Positions 16,762 through 23,192 of a stretch of 24,454 bases of DNA are shown piece after piece. Both the position numbers and the translations under genes were made by a program. Origin of the DNA: a virus. How positions within the stretch are numbered: the first letter of the stretch is position 1; every line of letters starts with the position of its first letter. The stretch spans positions 1 through 24,454 of the IMG/VR virus record IMGVR_UViG_3300027760_000079, one strand, 5' to 3'. The notes under the pieces are model-generated. The model ran no database searches, had not been told where the DNA came from, and was given only the letters and a program-made list of their open reading frames with translations.

Positions 16762-17157
16762 TCAGGGAAAGATGGAGTGCTGGAGGTTGATTTCGCAGAC
16801 GACACCATCAGCCGTCGCGCCCGTGCTGGTCGCGCCGCTGAGGATGACGCCGAGGATGCGGTCGCCCGAGGCAGCCGCAACGAGCTTGCCCGCCGCGTCG
16901 GCCGTGACGAACTTGCCGGGGTCGATGACGCCGCTCGCGATGGCGAACGGGCAGTTGCCCAGGACCTGCACGTCGACGATGTCACCCGCGACGCCGCTCG
17001 TGAGAGCGATGCCGACGAGGTACACGCCGCCGCTGGTGGCCACAGCCGCAGCCGCGATGCCACCGCTGAGGCCATCGGCCTTGACGACCTGACCGCGCGT
17101 CACGGTGCCCGTGAGGCGGTACGACTTGATGCTCCCGAGACCATTCACGCTGGCCAT
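16762..17157 (-). CDS. Capsid decoration protein (DUF2190-like)
   Basis: The ATG at 17157 lies six bases after GAGGAG, one base after the protease stop; the longer ORF to 17235 is rejected. The 131-residue product is Gly/Ala/Val-rich with repeated beta-strand patterns: VTRGQVVKADGLSGGI, VYLVGIALTSGVAGDIVDVQ, and GKFVTADAAGKLV with RILGVILSGA. This is the signature of DUF2190-type capsid cement proteins, which bind the outside of the mature shell as trimers and stabilise it like lambda gpD. Its place between protease/scaffold and major capsid protein is the standard one. The name is based on pattern recognition without an alignment. Confidence 0.8.
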   Translation of the reverse strand: MASVNGLGSIKSYRLTGTVTRGQVVKADGLSGGIAAAAVATSGGVYLVGIALTSGVAGDIVDVQVLGNCPFAIASGVIDPGKFVTADAAGKLVAAASGDRILGVILSGATSTGATADGVVCEINLQHSIFP

Positions 17158-17158
17158 G

Positions 17159-17572
17159 TCACACTCCTCGACCCGCGCGGACTCGCGCGAGCATGTCATT
17201 CGCGCGCCGGACCTCGGCAACGCGGGGGTCTTCATTCACAGCATCGGCAGCAGCGCCACCGTGCCCAACAGGGGCCGCGACAGCGACGATGGGCGACAGG
17301 TCAGCGAGCATGCCCGCAACCTCGTCGATGCCCATGCGCATCGCCCGCTCCACCCACTCGCCGCGCTTGGCCTGCGGGATGCGCCCGCCGACCACGTGCG
17401 TCTCGACCATCGCCACCGCATCGCGCCGCAGGAGCTCGTCCTGCGCCTTGTGGGCAGCGTCTTGAATGGCCTGCAGCTGCTCACGCGCAGCCTGCAGCTC
17501 AGCCTGCAGACGCTCGACCTCGCCGAGCGCCGTTGTGTCGACGGCCTGCGCCGTCGTGTTCTCGTCGCCCAT
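17159..17572 (-). CDS. Internal in-frame start: free scaffold protein, 137 aa
   Basis: Met372 of the protease ORF (ATG at 17572) is preceded by AGGGAGG with a 5-base spacer, a strong ribosome site that the protease codons did not need. Translation from it yields MGDENTTAQAVDTTALGE followed by the coiled coil and the C-terminal scaffold region, without the peptidase. Lambda C/Nu3 and Mu I/Z use this same arrangement to make extra scaffold from a nested start. Here it is inferred from the ribosome site and the domain boundary; expression has not been shown. Confidence 0.65.
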   Translation of the reverse strand: MGDENTTAQAVDTTALGEVERLQAELQAAREQLQAIQDAAHKAQDELLRRDAVAMVETHVVGGRIPQAKRGEWVERAMRMGIDEVAGMLADLSPIVAVAAPVGHGGAAADAVNEDPRVAEVRRANDMLARVRAGRGV

Positions 17573-18685
17573 CGGGGCCTCCCTGTCGCCGTCCGAGATA
17601 GACGCGGCAGCCGTGACGGACCGGACACGCCGCTGGTAGTCGAGGGGCATCGAACCCCCAAGGAACATCCAATCGTCTGCATTGGTCGCGATGCGGTCAG
17701 CGAGACCACGCGCCACAGCCTCGTCGGCCGCGTAGACCGAGCCATCACCGAGGGACTCGACAGCCACGCCACGGTCGGCCGCAATCTCACCGAGCATGAT
17801 GCCCGCGAGCTGGTCGACACGACGCTGCAGGGCTGCGATGTAGTCGCTGTCGCTGGTCGACGCACGCTTGCGGGGCGTCTGACTCGACACGACCTCAACC
17901 GTGCTGCCTTCGTCGCCATCGCGAGCGAGCGTGACGACCACGCCCACCGAGCCCGCTTGGGCGAGAGGCGAGAGGACGATCTCATCAGCCGCAGCAGCGA
18001 GCCAGAGTGCAGCGCTGGCAGCCATGCCCGAGACGTACGCGAGGACGTAGACGCCCTGCTCCTGCGCCCGAGCGATAGCGCGCCTGGTCTCGCGCACGCC
18101 CGCCACGTAGCCGCCCGGGCTGTCGACGTGCATCACCACGACCTTCTCGCCCTGCAGCTGCGCGCGCTTCAAGTCGAGCCGCATGCTGTAGTAGTCGATA
18201 GGGTAGAGCGGGCCGTCCACGTGCATGGTGCCGAGCGCGCCTTCGATGTACCGCTTGCCCTTGGCCTGCGCCATTGACGCGAGGTGTGAGGGCTCGACAG
18301 CCAGCGCCGAAACGCCGGGGCTAGGCACGCTGCCTTCCTCCTGCGCACGTCGGACGAGATACAGCTGCTGCATCTCCTCGACCCACTCCGACCCAGCGTC
18401 GCCGCCCCAGAGGAGCCACGCGACATAGCCGGGAGACTCTGCCCCCTCGACGTCGTCGACGCCTTCCTCCCAATCGGCCTCGTGACGAGCGAACCACGCG
18501 GGCGCCTCACTGGTCACCCACTGCTCACTCTGAGGCTCGCCGTTCGCGATGCCGTTGGCGCGCCGGATGGTCTCGGGCTTGATGCCGTCGCCCGACTTGC
18601 CCGCCTCGTGCAGAGCCACGCCCTTGAGCGCCTCGCGCTGCACGGCCTCTGGGGGCGTGAGTTCCTCAGTCGACAGCAACGGCAT
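17159..18685 (-). CDS. S49-family prohead protease fused to scaffold
   Basis: This 508-residue protein has three parts. Residues about 15-105 form a Gly/Trp-rich domain (DGIKPETIRRANG, WFARHEADW, AWLLWGGDAGSEW) that I recall from other phage structural and protease proteins. Residues about 150-335 are an S49 (SppA / lambda gpC-like) serine peptidase: VDSPGG at 188-192, the nucleophile region SGMAASAALW with likely Ser224, GSVGVV, a candidate catalytic Lys273 in TPRKR, and a tail helix ending RGLADRI. Residues about 385-508 are a coiled coil (LQAELQAAREQLQAIQ) followed by a helical region typical of scaffolds. It would shape and then mature the prohead. An internal start probably makes the scaffold separately. 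Confidence 0.88.
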   Translation of the reverse strand: MPLLSTEELTPPEAVQREALKGVALHEAGKSGDGIKPETIRRANGIANGEPQSEQWVTSEAPAWFARHEADWEEGVDDVEGAESPGYVAWLLWGGDAGSEWVEEMQQLYLVRRAQEEGSVPSPGVSALAVEPSHLASMAQAKGKRYIEGALGTMHVDGPLYPIDYYSMRLDLKRAQLQGEKVVVMHVDSPGGYVAGVRETRRAIARAQEQGVYVLAYVSGMAASAALWLAAAADEIVLSPLAQAGSVGVVVTLARDGDEGSTVEVVSSQTPRKRASTSDSDYIAALQRRVDQLAGIMLGEIAADRGVAVESLGDGSVYAADEAVARGLADRIATNADDWMFLGGSMPLDYQRRVRSVTAAASISDGDREAPMGDENTTAQAVDTTALGEVERLQAELQAAREQLQAIQDAAHKAQDELLRRDAVAMVETHVVGGRIPQAKRGEWVERAMRMGIDEVAGMLADLSPIVAVAAPVGHGGAAADAVNEDPRVAEVRRANDMLARVRAGRGV

Positions 18686-20067
18686 CAGATGCCTCCGGGG
18701 AGCGTAGAAGGTGTAGTCGTCGGCCGCACGGTGCGCCCAAGACGCTCACGCTCGGACCGGACCTCGGCTGCCCGCGTAGGCGCAGGCAGTTCGAGCGCGG
18801 ACCGAATCGCCCGCTCGTCCTCGGCCGTGGGAGTCAGGACGCCAGCGGAGAGGAGCGACACGACGTCGCCGACCTTCTCCACCCAGAGCGAAGACCTGAT
18901 GCCCGAGTACGTCAGGCGCGGCAGCTGGTCGAGCGGCATCGGGCCGATGTTCGCATTGACGATGGCGCGCACGTAGGAGCTAAGCCCCTCGGCCAGCCAT
19001 TGACACAAGTCGCCCGCCATCTGCGCTGCGAGCTCCGCGTGAACCTGCGCTGTAGCGTAGGCGCCAGACGAGCCGCTGGAGCCCATCGCGAGGAACTGCA
19101 CATAGAACGCCTGCAGAATCTCGCGCTCGATGTCGCTGACCACCGAGTTGATGGGGTACGCGCCACCGCTCGCCGACGTCGATTCAAAGGAGAGCGACGC
19201 CCACGATGGCAGCACGAGCGCCGACTCCTCGTGCGAGGTGTACCGACGCAGGACGCGGAGCAGCTCGTCGCGCGCAGCCTCGTACTCTTGCTGCGAGGGA
19301 GCCGTGCCACGCTGACGCGCCAATGCGTCCTCGTCGATGGTGACGGTAGGAACCGGCACCGCGTACCTCTGAACGAGCACGTTGCGCAGGTTGGTCGCGC
19401 GTCGGTAGTCGCTCGCGAGGGGCTCGACCTGACGCAGCAGGCCCACGCCCTCGACACCCTCGGAGAGCGAGGGCCAGACGAGATGCACAAGCCGCTCGTA
19501 GGGGATGCGGACCGAGCCAACGCTGGACAGGCCGTAAGGCTCGCGCTGCCACTGGTCGACAGCGACGATGCGCCGTCCCTCGTAGACCCACTGTCGCACG
19601 CTCGACTGGTCGCGCGGCTCAAGGTCGATGTACGTGGTGCCCTCGTAGGGGTAGGCCACCATCTCCGCGAGGGCAAAACCGTAGAGCGCGCCGGTCAGGA
19701 GCTGACGCATGCGCGTCTCCCACGACGGCAGGCTCAGCACTCGACCGTCCCACTCGATGACCGGGGAGGCGTACCCACCGAGACCGAGCGTGCGCCGCAC
19801 GACCTCAGCCGCAGCCTCAGACGCAGGCGAGTCGGGCGCAGCTGCGACATCCCACGTGGCCTGCGTCGCCAGCCCGAGCAGCGCTTGAGCGCCGACTGCG
19901 CAGGGAGCGCAGCGCATCGCCACACGATACGCAGCGATGCGCGGGGCGAGTTGGACGAGGCGTAGGTTGGTCTCGCCGTCATTGACCGGCAGGCTTTGCA
20001 CGCCCACGCCACGACCGTCGACGGCCTCGGGCGCGCTGTACTTGCTGACCTGTACGGAGAGTGCCAT
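18685..20067 (-). CDS. Portal protein (Mu gp29 / DUF935-like)
   Basis: The start is the ATG at 20067 with AGGG eight bases upstream; the longer frame to 20136 runs through the inverted-repeat region and is rejected. The 460-residue protein shows the DUF935-type portal pattern: a region like YGFALAEMVAYPYEG (about 129-143), then an IPYERLVHLVWPS segment, EGVEGVGLLRQVEPLASDYR, and long helices toward the C-terminus. Portals form the twelve-subunit ring at one capsid vertex where TerL docks and the tail later attaches. Position after terL and before the protease is canonical. The stop overlaps the protease start (TGATG), which should help keep synthesis in proportion. Confidence 0.9.
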   Translation of the reverse strand: MALSVQVSKYSAPEAVDGRGVGVQSLPVNDGETNLRLVQLAPRIAAYRVAMRCAPCAVGAQALLGLATQATWDVAAAPDSPASEAAAEVVRRTLGLGGYASPVIEWDGRVLSLPSWETRMRQLLTGALYGFALAEMVAYPYEGTTYIDLEPRDQSSVRQWVYEGRRIVAVDQWQREPYGLSSVGSVRIPYERLVHLVWPSLSEGVEGVGLLRQVEPLASDYRRATNLRNVLVQRYAVPVPTVTIDEDALARQRGTAPSQQEYEAARDELLRVLRRYTSHEESALVLPSWASLSFESTSASGGAYPINSVVSDIEREILQAFYVQFLAMGSSGSSGAYATAQVHAELAAQMAGDLCQWLAEGLSSYVRAIVNANIGPMPLDQLPRLTYSGIRSSLWVEKVGDVVSLLSAGVLTPTAEDERAIRSALELPAPTRAAEVRSERERLGRTVRPTTTPSTLPGGI

Positions 20068-20087
20068 GAGCGGCACCCTAGCACAGC

Positions 20088-20101
20088 GCGTTAGAAAACG
20101 C
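20088..20101 (-). promoter_or_regulatory. Small AT-containing hairpin upstream of the portal start
   Basis: GCGTT (20088-20092) and AACGC (20097-20101) form a 5-bp stem with a 4-base loop about 20 bases upstream of the portal ATG. No T-run follows it on the minus strand, so it is not a simple terminator. It could affect portal translation or mark an RNA processing site. I see no convincing -35/-10 pair here. Confidence 0.25.
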
Positions 20102-20104
20102 ACG

Positions 20105-20201
20105 CCCCCGCCAAGACACGCACGGTCAGTGCTCAAGGCGCCCAGCGGGACCGTCTACCGATGGTCTGGCCGGGACTCCGCGAGCCTTGGCTTGGCGGGG
20201 G
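20105..20201 (-). repeat. Long-range inverted repeat / possible structured RNA before the portal gene
   Basis: The 140 bases between micropeptide 2 and the portal gene (20068-20207) hold no ORF I can support. They contain a perfect 11-bp inverted repeat, CCCCCGCCAAG at 20105-20115 and CTTGGCGGGGG at 20191-20201. Nested inside are CAAGGC (20134-20139) pairing with GCCTTG (20184-20189), and CCAG/CTGG with ACC/GGT around 20142-20169. Together these could fold into a branched hairpin in the transcript. It might be an attenuator, a processing or packaging signal, or a small RNA. GC-rich DNA makes short stems cheap, but the 11-bp perfect arm is notable. Confidence 0.45.
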
Positions 20202-20207
20202 AGACTC

Positions 20208-20273
20208 TCAGATGATGCTGAACAGGCCGCCGTGGCAGGCGATGATGACGATCTTGAGCATGATGGCAGTCAC
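20208..20273 (-). CDS. Micropeptide 2, 21 aa, hydrophobic
   Basis: A GTG at 20273 overlaps the stop of micropeptide 1, and GGAGG inside the end of that gene lies six bases upstream, a correct distance. An alternative ATG is four codons later. The product includes IMLKIVIIACHGGLFSII and is hydrophobic with one Lys. It resembles micropeptide 1: a hydrophobic-Lys-hydrophobic run, then a Cys and His close to Gly-Gly and a Leu. This suggests a diverged tandem duplication. Function unknown. Confidence 0.55.
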   Translation of the reverse strand: MTAIMLKIVIIACHGGLFSII

Positions 20274-20338
20274 AGGGAACCTCCGCAGCTGTGGGCGATG
20301 ACCTTGAAGACGATGATGAGCGACGTGAACGAGACCAT
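20270..20338 (-). CDS. Micropeptide 1, 22 aa, hydrophobic
   Basis: A near-ideal Shine-Dalgarno sequence (TAGGAGGG) ends five bases before an ATG at 20338, giving a 22-codon frame that begins MVSFTSLIIVFKVIAHSC and ends with Gly-Gly-Ser-Leu. Residues 4-15 form a short hydrophobic segment interrupted by one Lys. The ribosome site is among the strongest in the window, which argues for real translation. The stop TGA overlaps the start of a second similar micropeptide (GTGA). No known family is recognised; a membrane-active or regulatory leader peptide are both possible. Confidence 0.6.
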   Translation of the reverse strand: MVSFTSLIIVFKVIAHSCGGSL

Positions 20339-20363
20339 GGGACCCTCCTAGATTGGCCGGGGG

Positions 20364-20498
20364 CTAGGCCAGAGTCAGCACGCGCACCGTGAGCCCATCC
20401 CACGACACGCGGTCGACTCGCCGGACTCGGGCCGCCCCCGAGGTCAAGCTACCACGTTGCCCGAGCGCGTCAAGCTCAGCGCACGTCCATCGGGTCAT
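20364..20498 (-). CDS. Hypothetical 44-aa protein
   Basis: An ATG at 20498 opens inside the last 23 nt of terL, and the frame runs to TAG at 20364-20366. The product is basic, starts MTRWTCAELDALGQRG and ends in a beta-like stretch (DGLTVRVLTLA). Its size and place near the portal faintly recall small gpW-type head-completion proteins, but it is shorter and I see no decisive motif. The Shine-Dalgarno site is weak. It could be a real coupled gene or a chance ORF in otherwise densely packed DNA. Confidence 0.4.
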   Translation of the reverse strand: MTRWTCAELDALGQRGSLTSGAARVRRVDRVSWDGLTVRVLTLA

Positions 20499-21882
20499 GC
20501 TCGACGCGTCGACGCTCAGGAACTGCAGGAGTTGCCTCGCGCCGCGTCGGGTCGGGCAGATACCACAGCACCTCGCGCACGGCATACCGCAGCGTGTCGG
20601 CGTGGTGGTCGTGCGTCCCGTCCTTGGCAGGTCGACCAGGTGCGCGGTCGTCCCAGCGATAGCCGGTCATGGCCTTGGCGAGTGTGCGTTTGCTGGCAGG
20701 CGCTCGGATGCCAGCGTCAAAGAGCGCACGGTCGACCGTCAGAGCGCCGCGCTCGAGCGCCAAGTTCACCCGCGTACAACCGCTGACGATGTCCCGCCGT
20801 TCGGGGTCGCGCTCGATTCGGGGCATGATGCCCAGCCCCTTGGGAGGCGACAGCGCCACGAGGTCGAGGTCGGCGACGCCGGTCTGCGCCGAGCGCGCGC
20901 TGCCTGCAGGGTCGGCCACGACGGCATCGAGCGGGATGCGCTGGCTGCCCTGCTGCCACAGTCGCCGAGGCGTGCACTCGATGGAGAGGCGCGCGAGGAA
21001 GTCGGGCAGCGTCTCGTCGTCGGGCGCCCACTCTCGGGTCACATGCCACCGACCGCGCGTGAGCTCGACGAGGAGCAGCGCGCACGGATGACGCAGGCCG
21101 AAGTCCATCGCAAGCATGGTCCGCATGTAGCTGTAGTCGACCAGCTCCTGCGTCACGCACTTCTCGGGCGCCCACGCGTGAAAGACCGACCCAACCGGGG
21201 GCAACGGCCTGTTCTCGACCAGCGCAGCGAAGTCACGGTCGCTCAGCGTCTCACGCATGCGCTCAAGCCATCCTGCCCCGAGGTGCTGCGCGTTCTCGCT
21301 GCTCTGCGGTAGGTAAGCCTCGCCGCCTATCTCCCGCGTTCGTTCTACCCACCACGCAGGCTCGACCGGGATGCCACAGGTCACGACGACGGGCCGCTGC
21401 ATCTGTCCGCGCTGGTCGGCCACAGGTACACGAGCACGCGACCGCGCCACGTCGAGCACGTCGGGCCGCAGTACCTGGCACTCGTCCACGAGGACGGCAT
21501 GCGCGTTGAGACCCTCGATAGGTGATGAGCCGGGGCCAGAGTTCGCCGGGGTGTCGAGGTGAGCCAAGAGCAGCCGCGACCCTGAGGCCCATACGAACGC
21601 CTGCTCTGACGCCGCATAGGTTACCGACGAGCCCGCGAGCAGGCCGTGCAGATGCGGTAGATGCACGTCACGGAGACGTCTGAACGTGTCCATGCCGACG
21701 ACCACCAGCGCCCCGGGCCGAGTCTCGCAAAGAAGGATGGCGAGAGCACAGAGCGCGAGTGACTTGCCGCTGCCCAAGCCACCACGGACCGCCGCTGCGT
21801 CTGATGGCCATTCACCCGACAAGCCAGCTCGGAGGAACTCGGCCTGCCACGGCAGCGGGTCAAGCTCGCTGATGCGAGGCAT
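20476..21882 (-). CDS. terL: Terminase large subunit (TerL), packaging ATPase-nuclease
   Basis: The 468-residue protein has the two-domain layout of phage packaging motors. The N-terminal ATPase carries a Walker A motif at residues 33-41 (RGGLGSGKS), Walker B with catalytic Glu at 130-135 (VLVDEC, Glu134) and a coupling motif near 165-172 (VVVTCGIP). The C-terminal RNase H-like nuclease has its first acidic residue at Asp260 (MLAMDFGLRHP), a second in VVADPAG near 328, and the last in the HDHHAD motif near 432. It docks on the portal, pumps DNA into the prohead and cuts the concatemer. The ATG at 21882 is chosen because MPRISELDPLPWQAEF precedes a normal N-terminal helix; no strong Shine-Dalgarno site is seen, so coupling to the upstream gene is likely. 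Confidence 0.95.
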   Translation of the reverse strand: MPRISELDPLPWQAEFLRAGLSGEWPSDAAAVRGGLGSGKSLALCALAILLCETRPGALVVVGMDTFRRLRDVHLPHLHGLLAGSSVTYAASEQAFVWASGSRLLLAHLDTPANSGPGSSPIEGLNAHAVLVDECQVLRPDVLDVARSRARVPVADQRGQMQRPVVVTCGIPVEPAWWVERTREIGGEAYLPQSSENAQHLGAGWLERMRETLSDRDFAALVENRPLPPVGSVFHAWAPEKCVTQELVDYSYMRTMLAMDFGLRHPCALLLVELTRGRWHVTREWAPDDETLPDFLARLSIECTPRRLWQQGSQRIPLDAVVADPAGSARSAQTGVADLDLVALSPPKGLGIMPRIERDPERRDIVSGCTRVNLALERGALTVDRALFDAGIRAPASKRTLAKAMTGYRWDDRAPGRPAKDGTHDHHADTLRYAVREVLWYLPDPTRREATPAVPERRRVEHDPMDVR

Positions 21883-22093
21883 GGTGCACGCAGAGATGCA
21901 GGGCGCTGTTGCCCGGCACCGTCTCGACCGAGTGCGCGCTGCAGACCTCTAGCCCGCAGCGGCCCTGCGCGTCGTCGTGGTCGCAGACGTACCGCGCGTG
22001 CTCGTGGCAGTCTGGCAGCTCGCAGGCTCGGCCTGGATGCCAGCCGAAGCGCGTCTCACCGAGGCCGCCTTGCCATGAGAGCAGCACGCTCAC
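21860..22093 (-). CDS. Small Cys/His-rich putative zinc-binding protein, 77 aa
   Basis: The GTG at 22093 overlaps the TerS stop (GTGA) and the gene end overlaps the TerL start by 23 nt, so it is firmly embedded between the two terminase genes. Cysteines lie at 24, 29, 37, 46, 51 and 68, with His at 30, 32, 39, 54, 66, 70 and 71. Pairs such as CELPDC, CDH, C-x4-C-x2-H and C-x2-H-H suggest two metal sites in an interleaved (cross-brace) arrangement, loosely like B-box or RING-type fingers. Metal binding is inferred from spacing only. The location suggests a role in packaging or terminase control, but it could equally be an unrelated regulator. Confidence 0.7.
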   Translation of the reverse strand: MSVLLSWQGGLGETRFGWHPGRACELPDCHEHARYVCDHDDAQGRCGLEVCSAHSVETVPGNSALHLCVHHASHQRA

Positions 22094-22527
22094 GCGTTGC
22101 CGACCTTCTCAGGCTTGGCGCTGACGAGCTTCTGCAACAGAGGCGCAACCTCGGCGCCCTGGTGAACGTGCGTCGTGACCTGCACCTCGGGACGCTGGGG
22201 GAAGTGCTCGGGGTCGTAGCGCTCGAGGAGCCATGCCGAGGCACGCCAGTCATCAGCGCCTGCCGTGGCGATGTTTTGGACCAGCGCTGCCCTAGATCGT
22301 ACGCGCGCGCGTGCCCAACGGTCCGCGAACTTCGCGAACTGCCCACCCTGCGACGCCTTGTTCTGCCAGCTCAGGACCGTGCCCTCACTGACTCCGCACT
22401 CGATGCAGGCGTACTTGCCGACGCCCAACCGCTCCAGCGCATCGCAGAGCTTCTCGATGATTTCATCCGTGCAGGTCGTCGGACGCCCGCCGGGGTTCTT
22501 GCCCTCGGCCTTCTTGCCCCTTGGCAT
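22090..22527 (-). CDS. terS: Terminase small subunit (TerS)
   Basis: The start is the ATG at 22527 (MPRGKKAEGKNPGGRP); longer upstream readings run into the previous gene. The protein has 145 residues. It opens with a basic Gly-rich tail, then a helix-turn-helix region at about residues 18-60 (DEIIEKLCDALERLG, then YACIECGVSEGTVLSW) typical of small terminase subunits that bind phage DNA at the packaging start site. The later WLLERYDPEHFPQRPEV segment is characteristic of this family. It should oligomerise and present DNA to TerL. The position just upstream of TerL, with one small gene between, supports the call. Its GTGA overlap couples it to the next gene. Confidence 0.85.
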   Translation of the reverse strand: MPRGKKAEGKNPGGRPTTCTDEIIEKLCDALERLGVGKYACIECGVSEGTVLSWQNKASQGGQFAKFADRWARARVRSRAALVQNIATAGADDWRASAWLLERYDPEHFPQRPEVQVTTHVHQGAEVAPLLQKLVSAKPEKVGNA

Positions 22528-22916
22528 TACGCCACTCCTAACAGCGCCTCGCGAGCCGTAGCCCGTAGCCGCTGCATCGTCGCCTGTCGCATCGCTGCCC
22601 CCATCTCGGGGACGACAGGTGCTCCGTACACCTGCCCGCTTACTTGCCACCGACCCAGCATGACAGCAGCGACGCCTCGCCGTCTAGCCGCCATGAGCAC
22701 GTGGTCATGGTGCATCTGCTCGGGGCCGCTCTCATGCTCGCCGTCGCCGATGTCCTCGGCCACGAACACAAGGTCGGGCGGGGGCATGTCGTCGAGCTGC
22801 CGCAGCGCGTCGATGACGCGAGAGTGGACCGTGGTTGTCACAGGGCCAAGGAGCGCCGCCGCCTGCCTCAGTAGGTCACGACAGGCGTGCGTCTCCGCGT
22901 AGATGAGGATGTGCAT
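22527..22916 (-). CDS. Hypothetical protein with possible receiver-like fold, 129 aa
   Basis: The ATG at 22916 overlaps the preceding stop (TGATG), and its own stop overlaps the TerS start (TAATG). The sequence alternates predicted strands and helices: MHILIYAET, a helix to about residue 23, VTTTVHS, a helix, PDLVFVAEDI, a His-rich helix (EQMHHDHVLMAARRRG), then VAAVML. This beta-alpha order and the PDLVFVAED element recall CheY-type receiver domains, but the usual acidic pair after strand 1 is not evident. If related, it is degenerate and probably not phosphorylated. This fold reading is inference by eye; no phage family is recognised. Confidence 0.6.
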   Translation of the reverse strand: MHILIYAETHACRDLLRQAAALLGPVTTTVHSRVIDALRQLDDMPPPDLVFVAEDIGDGEHESGPEQMHHDHVLMAARRRGVAAVMLGRWQVSGQVYGAPVVPEMGAAMRQATMQRLRATAREALLGVA

Positions 22917-23191
22917 CAGGCGTCTCCGTCTTGCACCGGCTGCCCGGACAGCCGCGAAATCTCGACCCGCTGGAGGATATCACGCTTCTGCCCGACCATC
23001 CGCTCCGTGAGAGTCTTCGCGCTTACCTTGGACTCGTCGAGGCTCTGCACCCGCGTCTGCAGGGTCGTCACGTCAGCCTGCAGCCGGTCGACGTGGGCGC
23101 GGGTTTGCGCTGCGTGGGCTGCGACGCGCCACAGCACGCCGCCCATGGTGACGCCGAGGCCGGTGAGGGCGATGGCCGTGGTGACCTCCAT
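22916..23191 (-). CDS. Membrane-anchored coiled-coil protein, 91 aa
   Basis: The ATG at 23191 is one base after the preceding stop; longer upstream readings of this frame run through the preceding gene and have shadow-type composition. Residues 1-24 form a hydrophobic N-terminal segment (MEVTTAIALTGLGVTMGGVLW). Residues about 30-75 show heptad-like spacing of Leu/Val with charged residues (VDRLQADVTTLQTRVQSLDE), a likely coiled coil. One N-terminal anchor plus a coiled coil is the layout of inner-membrane spanins (Rz) and of some hemolysin XhlA-like phage proteins. It is shorter than typical Rz, so this stays a suggestion. The neighbouring lipoprotein gene fits a two-component spanin, although the gene order is reversed from the usual one. 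Confidence 0.6.
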   Translation of the reverse strand: MEVTTAIALTGLGVTMGGVLWRVAAHAAQTRAHVDRLQADVTTLQTRVQSLDESKVSAKTLTERMVGQKRDILQRVEISRLSGQPVQDGDA

Positions 23192-23192
23192 G

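Noticed and set aside
15684-16790. Plus-strand ORF of 368 codons opposite the major capsid gene
   Set aside because: Antisense of a clear capsid gene; composition is Arg/Gly/Asp-rich and shadow-like.
17105-18277. Plus-strand ORF of 390 codons opposite the protease gene
   Set aside because: Antisense shadow with no domain; the minus-strand protease has clear S49 motifs.
20105-20201. tRNA-like or cloverleaf reading of the inverted-repeat region
   Set aside because: No T-loop GGTTCGAATCC-type sequence, no proper anticodon stem and no 7-bp acceptor with the right spacing; kept only as an unclassified structure.
20501-20512. Perfect palindrome TCGACGCGTCGA in the end of terL
   Set aside because: Lies in coding sequence; short CG-rich palindromes are common in this DNA and nothing links it to a function.
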